Positions 20,174-31,900 of a stretch of 52,672 bases of DNA are shown one piece after another. Source of the stretch: Symbiodinium natans (taxonomy: Eukaryota > Sar > Dinophyceae > Suessiales > Symbiodiniaceae); NCBI GenBank assembly GCA_905221605.1, contig CAJNDS010002242.1, positions 505,610-558,281 of the forward strand. The letters are read 5' to 3'. A program made the position numbers and the translations under genes. How positions within the stretch are numbered: the stretch's first letter is position 1; every line of letters begins with the position of its first letter. Below the pieces are notes generated by a model. That model saw only the letters and a program-made list of their open reading frames with translations. It had not been told where the DNA came from and did no database searches.

Positions 20174-23100
20174 GGCCCTCCTGGACGGCGACGAAGAGTT
20201 GGGTCGAGACTGCAAGTACTTCTTCGGTGCCCTCAGCCAGGCCTGCGCAGAGGGATTTGTGGGTTTAGGGTTTAGGGTTTAGGGTTTAGGGTTTAGGGTT
20301 TAGGGTTTAGGGTTTAGGGTTTAGGGTTTAGGGTTTAGGGTTTAGGGTGGGTTTAGGGACTAGGCGTTAGATACATAACTCGGGTGTTGGCTCCTCAACA
20401 GAATTCGTCGGGGGCTTCATGAAGCCACTTCATGTTGTATGGGGGCTCGACACGTAGGTCTTCGGTTCTCTCAGGGTTTCAGGGTTAAGTGTTTAGGGTT
20501 TCTCTCGCACACACCAAAGGCCCAAAAGCCTCCCTTTGCATCCAGGTCGCTCATGCCCAACCTTTGTACCTCACTGGGATCGTGAGGGGCTTTGCTTGGT
20601 CTTTGGGTTTAGGGTTCAGAGTTTAGGGTTTGTAATGCCTGGACGGCTTATTGTTTGTTCGCCTGCGGGGTTCAGGTTTAGGAGGTGGATCGGGTTTAGG
20701 GTTCGGAGTTTTAGGTTTAGGGTTCAGGTTTTGCAGGTTTACATCAAAGGTTTAGGAGATCTAGGGGTGAAGCAGAACCAAGTGGAGTCCTGCAAGGTCG
20801 AAGCGGGTGAGGGGTCATGGGGGAGCTTGGTGTGACTCGCGAGTATCCTAGACCCTGACCCTAAACCGTAGTTCTGGTCCTTTGCAAGAGAGTTCACCGT
20901 GCTTCTATTACTCCTGGTGCTGCTAATGCTACAGTAGCATTACTACTCGTACTAGTAGTACTAGTAGTAGTAGTAGTAGTAGTACTCGCACTACTAGTAC
21001 TAGTAGTACTACTAGTACTACTAGTACTACTAGTACTACTAGTACTACTAGTACTACTAGTACTACTAGTACTACTAGTACTACTAGTACTACGAGTACT
21101 ACTAGTACTACTAGTACTGCATGCGAGACGAATATTGCAGGAAACCCTATGAGCGCATCTAACCCAACGATAGTCTAGCCTACCCGGGTTTCCCAAACCC
21201 TAACCACTAGAACTTAGAGCCTAACCCCCCAAACAGGGTTTAGGGTTTGGGGTTTAAAATTTCGGGTTTTGCGGTTTTAGGGTTTGAAGGTTTGAGGGTT
21301 TGAGGGTGTGAGGGTTTAGGGTTTAGGGTTTTAGGGTTTAGAGTTTAGGGTTTAGGGTTTAGGGTTTAGGGTTTAGGGTTTAGGGTTTAGGGTTTAGCCA
21401 CAACACCCCCAGGTATCCTTCGAGCTGTTCGACGTACCACCTCTTATAGAGCACATTTCGGTTTTGATTTCTAAGGGTATAGTTATATGGTCTCCGAATG
21501 TGGTCCCTTACCCTCTTTAAGGGGTCCTGAAGTAAGGGCCCTTGGATTGTTTTATTCGGGTATATAAGGGGCATATAAGGGGTCACCTTTTTAGGGTTTA
21601 GGATTTAGGGTTAGGGTTTAGGGTTGAGGGTTTTAGGGTTTAGGGTTTAGGGGGTGCTTTGGGGTGCTTTCGGGTCCTAAGCCCTCAAACCTTACCCATC
21701 CCAAGGCTTCTTCAGCTTCGAGCTTGCTGGGGCTCAGGGTTCGAAGCGTCTTTGGGGGTTTCGGGTTTTGGAGGTTTCGCGTTTTCGGTTTAGAAGGGTT
21801 TAGGGTTTAGATGGGTTTAGGGCTTAATTACAGTTTATCATAGGGTTCTTAAGGGCGGAGGGTTCATGGGGGCAGGTACCTAGGGAACCGTAAAGAAGCT
21901 TAGGGAGCCTTAGGGAGTAGCGGGGTATTAGGGAGCCTTGGGTGACATACCCCCCTTGCACCCCCTAAACCCTAAAGACTAGCCCTTAACGCTAAGCCCT
22001 AAACCCTAAACCCTAAACCCTAAACCCTAGCTAAACCCTAAACCCTAAACTACTTGAAACCCCCGCCCCAAAAAAATGCCAGGATGGCGGTCTGGGCAGC
22101 TGGGGAACTCTCTTCTCGGGCTCAGCATTCAAAGACCCAGATGCGTCCGGGGTCCCGGATTTTGTGAGGTGTAGGGATTGATTGGGGTTTCCCAAACCCT
22201 AATCCCTAAACCCTAAACCCTCCTGGCGGGTCTATATCCGAAGCCCCAAAGGAGCCCAGCAGACCCAACCACTCAACGCTAAATCGCTACATCCTGCTTT
22301 GCTAGGGGCCTTCCTGTAAGGCAGGCCGAAACCCTCAACCCTCAACCCCAAACCCACAATAAGCCAGGCCTTTTTCCCTAAACCCTAAACCCCAAACCCT
22401 AAACCCTAAACCCCAAGCCCTTATAACCCTTTCAACCTTGAACCCTACTGGGCTGCAAATTTGCCAGTCGGACTCCTCGGCCTCAGAGAAAGTTGAAAGG
22501 TGACGCAGGGAGTTGGGCACTGCCGATTGGACGCTTATGCTTGCGTTGCCGGCGCTGGGCTTGTGCGCAGTCCCCTTCAGAGCTGTACATTTGCCCTGTG
22601 CAGAACAGTTTCACCAGCACCGTCCTGATCCAGGCAAGAGGAAGTCCCTCAGCTTTAATCCCTTCATCACTCAGGGGGGGGGGGGGGGGGGGGGGGTAGG
22701 GGGTTTAGGAGGTTCAGGGGGTTTTAGGGTTTGTAGGGTTTTAGGGGATTTAGGGGGTTCAGGGTTTGTAGGGGTTTATGTGGTTTAGGGTTTTGGAGGT
22801 TTAGGGTTTAGGGTTATAAACACCAGTCGACTCCTCAGGACTTTCCAGGAGTGCTTTGACAAGGGCGAATTCTACGACGCGCACGCCTCAGAGGGAGAGC
22901 TTACCGGCCCCAAGTTTAGGGTTAAGGGTTTAGGGTTTAGGGTTTTGTGTTATGGGTGGCTTGCGGGGGTTGAGCCCTAAACCCCTAAACCCTAACCCCC
23001 CCCCCCCTACCCTAAACCCTAAAACCCCTAAACCCCTAAACCCAAACTTTAGGGCTTATGGGGTTTTGGGGGGTTTTGGAATGGGTTGGGGGGCTTTACC

Positions 23101-26100
23101 CTAAAACCTAAACCCTAAACCCTAAAGCCCCCCCTAAGCACCTGTATCTGCGAAACCCTTGGATTCTGAGGAGATCTCGGACGGAAAGGTGCTGAAGTAC
23201 ACCCTCTACCACGGCGCTTTCAAGGACCTAAACCCTAAACCCGAAACCCGAAACCCAAAACCCAAAACCCTACACCCGAACGACATTCCTAAGGCAAATT
23301 CTGAACACTTAGGGTTTAAGGCTCAGGAATCCTAAGCCCCACTCCACAAGACCCTAGTAGCGAAGACCCGAGGATCCTCAGACCGTAAGACTGTCAGGGC
23401 CCAAGATCGTAGAGTCACGGGGGTTGGGGGTTTAGGGTTTAGGGTTTAGGGTTTAGGGTTTAGGGTTTAGGGTTTAGGGTTTAACCCCAAGCCCCACAAA
23501 ATGAACTCGCCCGAGCTGTATTGGGGGGATCAGGGTTTATAGGGTTTATAGGGTTTATAGGTTTATAGAGTTTATAGGGTTTGCAGGGTTTATACGGTTT
23601 ATAGGGTTTAAAGGTTTTATGGGGTTTATGGGGTTTGTAGGGTTTCTAGGGTTTGTAGGGTTTCTAGGGTTTGTAAAGTTTATCGGGTTCATAGGATTCA
23701 CAGGGTGCATAGGGTTCAAAGGGTTTTGGGCTTAGTCTTCGCAGATGCATGCCATCTGGAATCGATTCGGAAAGCCTTTCGGGTTGGGGGGTTTAATTAG
23801 GCTTTACTGTCTGACTGTCTGCAGCAAACCAGCAAAGTTTCTCAGGCAACCCTAAGCCCAGATAAACCCTACGTCCCAAACCCTAGACCCTGAACCCTGA
23901 ACCCTAAACCCTAAACTATGAGGAGAACCTTCCCGACGGTTTCGGCCTTCAGCACTTCCAGGGTGCCCGGCGCTCAGATTTGGTTCCTCCGGAGAGATGG
24001 GGTTGAGGGTTTAGGGTTTTCGGGTTTGGGGTTTGGGGTTTAGGGTTAGGGTCTAGAGGTCTTAGGGTTTTTGGTTTAGGGTTAGGGTCTAGAGGTCTCA
24101 GATTTTAGGGTCTAGGGTTCAGGGTCTGGAGGGCTCCCTAGTCCCTAAACCCTAAACCCGAAACCCTAAACCCTAGACCCTGAACCCTAAACCCTAAACC
24201 CTTATAAGGGAAGGGGGGGGGGCTTCGTTCGAGTTCAGGAATGAAGGGTTTGCCCTACGCTGCTCTGCGCCCCCGAGCAGGCAAGCGACACTGGTGGCCA
24301 TTAAAGTACTGTGTGAGTTCTAACCCTAAACCCTAAACCCTAAACCCTAAACCCTAAACCCTAAACCCTAAACCCTAAACGTATTGGGTGAGTTCTCAAA
24401 ATCATGGTCCCTTCTGGGACCCAACATATGAGGGGGCCGCCTTGTAATAAGAACCCAAAAATGGACCATATTCTTGGGAAGTGACCATATATATAGTCTC
24501 AGATGACAGAGAAGGCATCGGGGCTTCGGCTTAAGGGTTTTGAGCCCCAAACCCTCAACCCGAAACCCTAAACCCTAAACCATCCAGAACCCTATAAGGC
24601 CCCAGTTCACTCAGGCCAGGGAAGGCAACAAAGATGATGAAGCCTAAGCCCTGAACCCTAGACCCTAGACCCTAAACCCTAAACCCTAAACCCTAAACCC
24701 TAAACCCTAAACCCTAAACCCTAAACCCTAAACCCTTAACCCTAAACCCTAAACCCTAAACCCTAAACCCTAAACCCTAAACCCTAGGCCAGGGAAGGCA
24801 ACAAAGAGGATGGCTTCCACGGTGGCACCTACACCGGGGAGTTCCTCAAAGGGAAGCGTCGGGGGCTTAGGGTTTAGGGTTTAGGGTTTAGGGTTTAGGG
24901 TTTAGGGTTTAGGGTTTAGGGGTTTGGGGTTTGGGGTTTAGGGGTTTGGGGTTTAGGGGTTTAGGGGTTTAGGGGTTTAGGGGTTTAGGGGTTTAGGGGT
25001 TTAGGGGTTTAGGGGTTTAGGGGTTTAGGGGTTAGGGGTTTAGGGGTTTAGGGGTTTAGGGGTTTAGGGGTTTGGGGTTTAGGGGTTTAGGGGTTTAGGG
25101 GTTTAGGGGTTCAGGGGTTTAGGGGTTTAGGGGTTTAGGGGTTTAGGGGTTTAGGGGTTTAGGGGTTCAGGGATTTTGGGGTTTTGGGGTTTGGGGTTTA
25201 GGGGTTTAGGGGTTTAGGGGTTTAGGGGTTTAGGGGTTTAGGGGTTTAGGGTTAGGGGTTTGGGGTTTGGGGGTTTAGGGTTTGGGGTTTAGGGTTTAGG
25301 GTTTGGGTTTTAGGGTTTAGGGGTTGCGGGGTTTAGGATTCAGGGTCCTAATCCGAAGCCCTAAACCCTGCAAAGGGCACCATAGGGTTAAGCGTTTCTA
25401 GGTGTTGGGCTTTGGGGCGGCAAGCTTTTGTGCCTTAAACTAGCGTGGCCCACCAGGGTTTTAGGTTTCTAGGGTTTTAGGGTTTAGTGCTTAGGGCTTA
25501 GGGTTCAGGGTTTAGGGCTCTAGGGTTCTAGGGTTTTAGGGTTTCCGGTTTTAGGGTTTAGGGCTATAGGGTTTAGGGTTTAGGCTCTAGGGTCTAGGGT
25601 CTAGGGTTTAGGGTTTAGGGTTGAGGATTGGCAGCTGACTCCAGAGCCTCTAGTGCTCTAGAGCTTGTTGTTTAGTGGTTTAGGCGTTGCCCTAAGCCCT
25701 AAGCCCTAAGCCCTAAGCCCTAAACCCTAAACCCTAAACCCTAAACCGCGGTGTTGGGGCCGTGCTGGACATCGACTTCTGAGACTCGCTGTGCTGTTTC
25801 CTTCGGGGCTCTACTCGTGCATTGTTGTGGTTTAGTGTTTCGGGTTTGGGTTTCAGGGTTTAGGGTTTAGGGTACCTTCGTTGCTGGGTGTCTGGAGGTC
25901 GTTCAGGCTTTACTCAGGCTGGGACCAGTGGGTCTTTCCCAAAGCAGGGGTACCCCAAAAACACCACTCAAAGTATGACAACTCTTATTTTCGGAAACCC
26001 CCGTAAAGGTACCCTAAACCCTACAAAAGTCTAAACCCCTAAGCGAGCGAGGAGTAAACGAAGTTAGGCCCCTACCATGCGGAATCAAGAACACTCCCTT

Positions 26101-27111
26101 CGTGCAAGCCCTGCAAACCCTACGTCTGAGGTCCGGGCAAACAAATGGAGAAATAAACTAGCCCAAACCCTAAACCCTAAACCCTAAACCCTAAACCCTA
26201 TAGACCCTAAGGAACAAGAACGCTCCTGCTATCTCTTCGCAAGGTAGAGCCACACAGAGGTTTCTAAGAATCCCAAGTACCCTAAACCCTAAACCCTAAA
26301 CCCTAGACCCTAAGGAACCAAAACGCTCATGCCATCTCTTCGCAAGGTAGAGCCACACGGAGGTTTCTAAGAATCCCAAACTTCCTGCGGAGAAATGTGT
26401 GGTTTTATGCTTTGTGTGTGTGTGTGTGTGTGTCTCTCTCTCTCTCTCTGTTTTTGCTTCGTTTTCGGAGGATGGGGGAGGAGAGGGAGGCGGGGTGGCT
26501 GCAAAACAGACAAGGGGGCTTCGGCCTGCTTGCGGTTGAGGCCTGTGAGGCCTGTGAGGCTTGAGCTTCTTTGCTTCTCTTGTTCGGGGCGTCTGCTGTG
26601 TTCTTGAGAACCTTGGGGGCCTGGCCCATGTGGTCTCGTAATGCTGGGCGTCAGAGCCTGTAGGTTTTAGAAGGTTAGCTACGGGACACCTCCCTGAAGA
26701 ATTTCGCCCCTGTAATCTTAAGAGAAAAGCGACTTACAGCCGAACTTCTTATACTCAAGCCCGATATTTGGGGCCCTTCAATTTCTGCTCATAACCACGG
26801 GGGCCCAAGAAACCCAAACCCGAAAGACCCTAAACCCCGAACTCTCCCCATAGTATCCCATAGCAAGATCATGGGTTCCCCTACCACCCCCCTCTATCCG
26901 ACCTAACCCTAAACCCTAGGGAACCCTGAACCCTGAACCCTGAACCCTAAACCCTAAACCCTAAACCCTAAACCCTAAACCCGAGGTTTTTTCAGGGGGG
27001 GAACCTAGGGGAAGGGTAGTATAGAGGGGGTATAGGGCAAGAGCAAAAGTCAACGAAGCAAAAGTCCGAGGACACGGGCGTGGCACCTGGAAGTATCTGG
27101 AGGGCGATTGG
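20174..27111 (+). CDS. MORN-repeat protein, multi-exon
   Basis: Phase-consistent exons are 20174-20258, 22849-22896, 23171-23224, 23923-23964, 24615-24635, 24809-24857 and 27071-27111. Every acceptor is AG|G. Donors are GT, GA, GA, GC, GA and GT in order. The joined protein shows MORN-type motifs YHGAF...DGFG and YTGEFLKGK followed across an intron by RHGRGTWKYLEGDW, exactly the Y-x-G-x-F...HGxG spacing. No stop was assigned; the last exon may run to TAA at about 27133. Introns are telomere-repeat-rich. The 173-bp intron at 24636-24808 ends with a copy of the upstream exon. The product is probably a membrane- or cytoskeleton-associated scaffold, as is usual for MORN proteins; no enzyme domain is visible. 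The 14592-16848 exons may be its 5' part. Confidence 0.65.
20395..20457 (+). CDS. Candidate short exon (FVGGFMKPLHVVWGLDT)
   Basis: The acceptor CTCAACAG leads to FVGGFMKPLHVVWGLDT and TAG at 20455-20457. The TAG overlaps a possible GT donor (ACGTAG|GTCTTC). It lies inside the long first intron of the MORN model, so it may belong to another transcript. Confidence 0.3.
   Translation, partial: STEFVGGFMKPLHVVWGLDT
20941..21119. repeat. (TACTACTAG)n palindromic microsatellite
   Basis: A nine-base unit containing the self-complementary ACTAGT is repeated about 15-20 times. The poly-Ser/Thr minus-strand frame across it is an artefact. Confidence 0.95.
22076..22168 (+). CDS. Candidate first exon (MPGWRSGQLGNSLLGLSIQR)
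   Basis: An ATG at 22076 reads MPGWRSGQLGNSLLGLSIQR and continues (PRCVRGPGFCE) to a GAG|GTGTAG donor. The island is flanked by CCCTAAA tracts. It lies within an intron of the MORN model and is unassigned. Confidence 0.33.
24905..25330. repeat. Octamer tract (TTTAGGGG)n
   Basis: After a normal TTTAGGG run, roughly 330 bp consist of TTTAGGGG units with a few TTTGGGG and TTCAGGGG variants, then revert to mixed units. It lies in the MORN intron 24858-27070. Confidence 0.95.
25890..25950 (+). CDS. Exon-like island (WRSFRLYSGWDQWVFPKA)
   Basis: The + frame reads WRSFRLYSGWDQWVFPKA up to the start of a GGGTACCCC element. It has aromatic-rich coding-like sequence. It lies within a MORN intron and is unassigned. 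Confidence 0.3.
26201..26379. repeat. 76-bp direct duplication flanking a CCCTAAA tract
   Basis: 26201-26276 and 26304-26379 are near-identical (TAGACCCTAAGGAAC... to ...TTTCTAAGAATCCCAA). They are separated only by GTAC and three CCCTAAA units. Confidence 0.93.
26412..26450. repeat. (TG)n(TC)n microsatellite
   Basis: A compound dinucleotide run. Opposing ORFs across it contain poly-CV/LS or RERERD tracts and are not evidence of genes. The minus strand just downstream (MGQAPKVLKNTADAPNKRSK) looks more protein-like but is unsupported. Confidence 0.9.
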
Positions 27112-28915
27112 GAGCCCCCCTGCAGCGCTTAACCCTAAACCCTAAACCTTAAACCCTAAACCCTAAACCCTAAACTCTCTACATCCTCTACACCCTGAAC
27201 CCTAGGCCTGCTGGCTACCTAGAGGCTCCGCCTCAAAACCTTAAGCCCTAAAACCCATCACCCTCAACCGCTCCCTTAGTTCTACTATTGGGAGTGCAGG
27301 AGGGTTGAAGTTTTGGGGGGTTTAAGGGTTTAGGGTGTAGGGTTTAGGATTGAGGGTTTAGGGCTAGTAGGGAGTTGGGGCTTAAGGGTTTCGGTGTATG
27401 GTTGAACAAGCCCTAATATACTCCTCCTAGATAGGTTTCAGAATCGAAGAACCCTTGGAGGTTAACCATACGTCCGGTAAGAACAGAAGGACCTGCTTGG
27501 CTTAAATCATGTCGAAGCGTTCGGGGCTTATGAAATCCTAAACCCGCTTTAGGACTTAGGGTTTAGGGTTTAGGGATTCCTCAACCCTAAACCGGGCTGA
27601 CCCAAGACCCTACTTAGCCCCCACCCCACACGACTTTCTACCTTGCCCATGAGAGGGTTTAATGCACTTCCACCCTAAACCCGAAACCCTAAAGCCCACA
27701 GAAACTCACATTTTCAATGTTTGCCAGCTTGTCCCTGGTCATAATCTTTGCGGACGGTTGAATGGTGTAACTACCCAGTGCAATGGCACGTGCAGGGCGG
27801 GGGTGTTCTAAGCCTCAGAGAGGCACCTTTTATCATAGGCTTCCCTCCCCAAACCCGAAACCCGAAACCCTAAACAGGCAGCCCCCCATCTAAAGACACT
27901 AGCCGCCAAAGTCAGGCATCGATGTGGAACAGCTTTCCAAAGAAAGTCCAGGCAAATTACATCTTATCACGTAGGGCTTAGGGTTTTTTAGGGTTTAGGG
28001 GGATGTGCTCTGAACTCGGGTTCTTCATTGATTCCGCGTCCCCAAGCTGGACCGGGATCTAGAGATCAGGCCCTGCACCCGAAGCCCTACGCGCATCACA
28101 GCGGACCATTCGGGTTTAGGGTTTAGGGTTTAGGGTTTAGGGTTTAGGGTTTAGGGTTTAGGGTTTAGGGTTTAGGGTTTAGGGTTTCGTGGCCAGGTTC
28201 CGCCCCATCAACACGGAGTCCAGCATCCAGAACTTTGAGAACGCCAGATGCCTGAGCTGTCGGTTGGGGCCTAGCCCAAAGAGCTCCTATATAGTACCCT
28301 TTTTGGGTTTAGGGTTAGGGTAGTATACTAAACTCCCCTGTACCTAGCCCAAGAAGGAGCTACTTCGGAGCCTTTGGGTAGACACCAACCTAAGACCCTC
28401 AACCTCTAAGCCCCCAAACCCGAAACCCCTAGAGTTTAGTCAGTTCCCTGTTTGGGCCGTTGAGAGTTTAGTGTTCAGATTGCGGGGCGGGGGAGGTGCC
28501 TTCCACTAGTTCCTATAGAATATGAAAACATACTTATGTGGAAATGTTAACATTTCTTGGTTCGTGTATGAATGTATACACGCACACACACACATACATA
28601 TATACATATTATATATATATGTATACATATATGCATCTGTCTCTCTCTATCTCTCTGTCCCTGTCTTTCTCACTCTCCCTCTCTCTTAATCTCTCACACC
28701 CACACCCTGGCATGCTGCACATACCTTCCCTATACCCTCTAAACTTAGGAGAGGCGTCGTCAGGCAATCTTGTGGAAAGAGTCGTGCGGCAGCTGAAACA
28801 CTGCCCTTGTAGGCTTTTGCTCAAGGTCGGGTGCTGCCTGCGCCCCGGCAGAGTTGCTACTTCTTTTGTTCAAAAATTCAAAGGCTTCAATAGAAAGTCC
28901 TTTGACTGCTCCTCC
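27112..28915. other. Spacer between the MORN gene and ankyrin copy 1, with orphan exon-like islands
   Basis: It contains telomere tracts (28112-28188 is the longest), a family B element (28275-28378) and unique islands that read openly on +: 27435-27535 (VSESKNPWRLTIRPVR), 27895-27975 (SRQSQASMWNSFPKKVQANY), 28040-28110 (ALHPKPYAHHSGPFG) and 28191-28260 (FRPINTESSIQNFENARCLS after an AG|G). 28560-28700 is CA/TA/CT simple sequence. No coherent gene could be joined. Confidence 0.4.
28275..28378. mobile_element. Palindromic element, family B
   Basis: The left end CCCAAAGAGCTCCTATATAG pairs with the right end AGCTACTTCGGAGCCTTTGGG. An inner stem is GTAGTA/TAGTATAC. A TTTAGGG-type unit sits at the apex. 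Further copies are at 41013, 42342, 42801 and 46489. Confidence 0.72.
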
Positions 28916-31900
28916 ATGCCGTCCTCGTCCTGCTTGCCGTTCAGAGCACCTCTTCCATCTCCCACGGCGCTGTCGCGGTATGCGCAGACACTCGAGGCGA
29001 CACCCGCCGCCGAGGCAGGGGCCGACACTGGAGGAACAGGAAGAGACCAACCTCTTTGGAGCCAAGGGTTCAGCACCTCTAATTATGCCCTACACCCTGG
29101 GAGGGGGGGGGGGGTCCTGGAATCCCCGAAAGCACCCCTGTCCGCCAAAGTTGTCAGGCTGGCCAAATCGATTTTCCGATGTACGCCGTTCCCTTGGCCG
29201 CAGTTCTGGAGATGGAAACTGGGCTTTGGAGTACTATACTTTGATACTTTTTTGTTCTGGGTTCCTATTCTACATATACCTCGAAAATATTGTACTTTAT
29301 TTTCGCCTTAAGGCCGTGTGTTGATGCTTTCCCGACTTGTCCCCTTCTTTGGTAGCCCAGTGGTACCCTGTACCCTTGTTTTTGTTCTGGGTTCCCTTGT
29401 GAACCGTAAACCCGAAACCCTAAACCCTAAACCCTATACCCTATAAACCCTAAGCCACAACCTAGGAGAAGATCAAGCCGCATGAGGAGCTCCTTGAAGA
29501 AGGTGCCCTCACGGTGGTCGACGAGCGAACGGGGCGCACGGCCTTCGTTTCACACCAGTGGGTGGGCGCGCATCACCCAGAACCTAAGCTGCTCTTTGCG
29601 TAAGAACTCCCCCCCAAAAAAAGAGATACCCTTCCTTACAAGAACCCCGTAGAAGCCCCAAACAATGAACAATGATCTTCCGTATGAGGGCAATGTAGGG
29701 ACATTTTGAACAACATGTTTTTTTAGCACGGGGTTCTGAAGCAAATAGTAGCAAGTAGGCGCTGTGGGGGTTATATTTTTTGTTGTGCTAAACGCTGCCA
29801 AAATGGGCCTTAAGAGCGGATCTTAGAGTCTTAGAGTCTTTGAAGCTAAAGCCTTGGCTTTTTTCGGAGAAGCGGTCGGAAGATGCTGCCAGAAGCCCTA
29901 AACCCTAAACCCTAAACCCTAAACCCTAAACCCTAAACCCTAAAACCCTAAAACCCTAAAACCCTAAACCCTAAACCCTAAACCCTAAACCCTAAACCCT
30001 AGAAACCCGAAACCCAGGATCCAGAGCGCAAGCAGTTCGGAGTGCTCCAGGATGCCCTACGAAACCTCTTGTCGGGGGTCACGCAAGTGAGCGTCTTGGG
30101 CAGAAGTCCTCCGTTGTAGGGTTTAGGGTTTAGGGTTTATAGGGTTTAGGGTTTATAGGGTTTATAGGGTTTATAGGGTTTATAGGGTTTATAGGGTTTA
30201 TAGGGTTTATAGGGTTTATAGGGTTTATAGGGTTTAGGAGTTTGGGGTCTGGGGTTTAGGCCTTTTCTCCCTTCTTGGGGGTTTAGGGTTCGGGTTTTGT
30301 TTCTTTTGGGGGGGGGGGGGGCAGAACCCTTTGGATCTAGAATCTAGAGCAGTTTCTCCGATTTTGCATTTCAAGGAATGGGATGTTCCCCCTTATACTG
30401 ACAGCCCTTAGTAGGGATTACAATGGAGGGGGTACGATAATCCCTAACCCCAGACCCCTAAACCAAAAACCTATTACGGACTGCCAGTATCAGGGAAACC
30501 CTAAACCCTAAACCCTAAACCCTAAACCCTAAACCCTAAACCCTAAACCCTAAACCCTAAACCTTAAACCCTAAACCCTAAACCCTAAACCCTAAACCCT
30601 AAACCCTAAACCGCAACGGCCCGGACCCGCCGAGGTTTGGACTTGGTGACAGAGATCATCTTCGGCAAGTCGCCCGCCAAGTTGGCAGCCCAGTCTTTGG
30701 ACCACACGCTCGAGCCCTTGGAGACTTGGTAGCCCAGAATGGTTCCCTTTTTGTTAGGGTTTAGGGTTAAGGGTTAAGGGTTTAGGGTTTAGGGTTTAGG
30801 GTTTAGGGTTTAGGGTTTAGGGTTTAGGGTTTAGGGTTTAGGGTTTACTGTAACTTTAGATCCTTACCCTTTTTTTGGTTTTTTGGGTTCTTATATTAAG
30901 GCAGCTAAAAGTGTTAATTTCTAGCTACCCTCCTGAGTGCAGCCAAGTTTTCTGCGATTTTGCTTAAGAACCCCCCCCCCCAAGAGAGACTTGTCTTCGA
31001 ACGACGATGCAATGCAAGGATAATAACAATGTGCCAAAATGAAGTACAAGGCCCGGAAAGACTGTCTGAAGTTCACAACTCAAGTCACATCTCCCGCAAA
31101 AATGGGAAACAAGAATCCCTATAAAGGCCGTAGAAGGAAGAACCATTTTTAATTTTTTTTGCGGGTTCTTATGCACATAGTAGTTTTGGCTCCCCCGTTA
31201 TGAAGTAACCAGACTCCCCCCCCGGACATTGGGGGGGGGTTTCCGAAATTAGGGTGTAGGGTCTGGGCTAGGGTTGTCCATATGATAAGGGGATCCTACT
31301 ATTTATTTGGGAATCTCACTGGGGTGCCCTTATCTTCGTAATCCCCCAAATTGGGTAGCCAAATTGGAAGATGGTGACCCTGGGCTACCAAGGATTTCTA
31401 CATCTGGTACGACTACTTCTCCTGCCCCCAGAAGGAGCACCAGGGTGACCTCTACACCCGAAACCCTGAACCCTAAACCCTAAACCCTATATAAACCCCC
31501 CTGAAGGAGCACCAGGATGACCCTAGCAAGAGCTACGACGTCAACGGTGGGCTTGCACGAGCCATCCGCAGCATTCCCGCGTACGTCGCCAAGTGTCGCC
31601 TGAGGTTGACTTGGAATGTTCTATTTGGGTGGTTGTCAAAATTAGGGTCCTTTTTGGGTCGGTCCTTAGAGTTTAGGGTTTAGGGTTTAAGGTTTAGGCC
31701 CCAAAAAGGGACCAGAATTTTGCCAACCACCCATTTTATGTTTTGTGGGTCCGATACCATACCCTGTAGAATCCATGTGGCCTAGAGAATTGAGCGTCCC
31801 AAACAGTGTTTTTTTCGGCATTATGGGCATCCAACGGCAAGACTGTTTGGAGATAAAGGCCATCAATGCCCTATAGACAATAGTTTCTGTATAGGCCTGG

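Noticed and set aside
20894-21196. Ser/Thr-repeat ORF
   Set aside because: Translation of the (TACTACTAG)n repeat.
28191-28260. Kinesin motor start (RFRPIN motif)
   Set aside because: Only six residues match, part of the match lies before the likely AG|G acceptor, and the following sequence does not resemble the motor domain. Kept only as an orphan island.
28538-29311. 257-codon ORF as a single gene
   Set aside because: Its start lies in CA/TA/CT simple repeats and its end crosses the conserved second exon in the wrong frame. Only 28916-29014 is supported by the paralogue.
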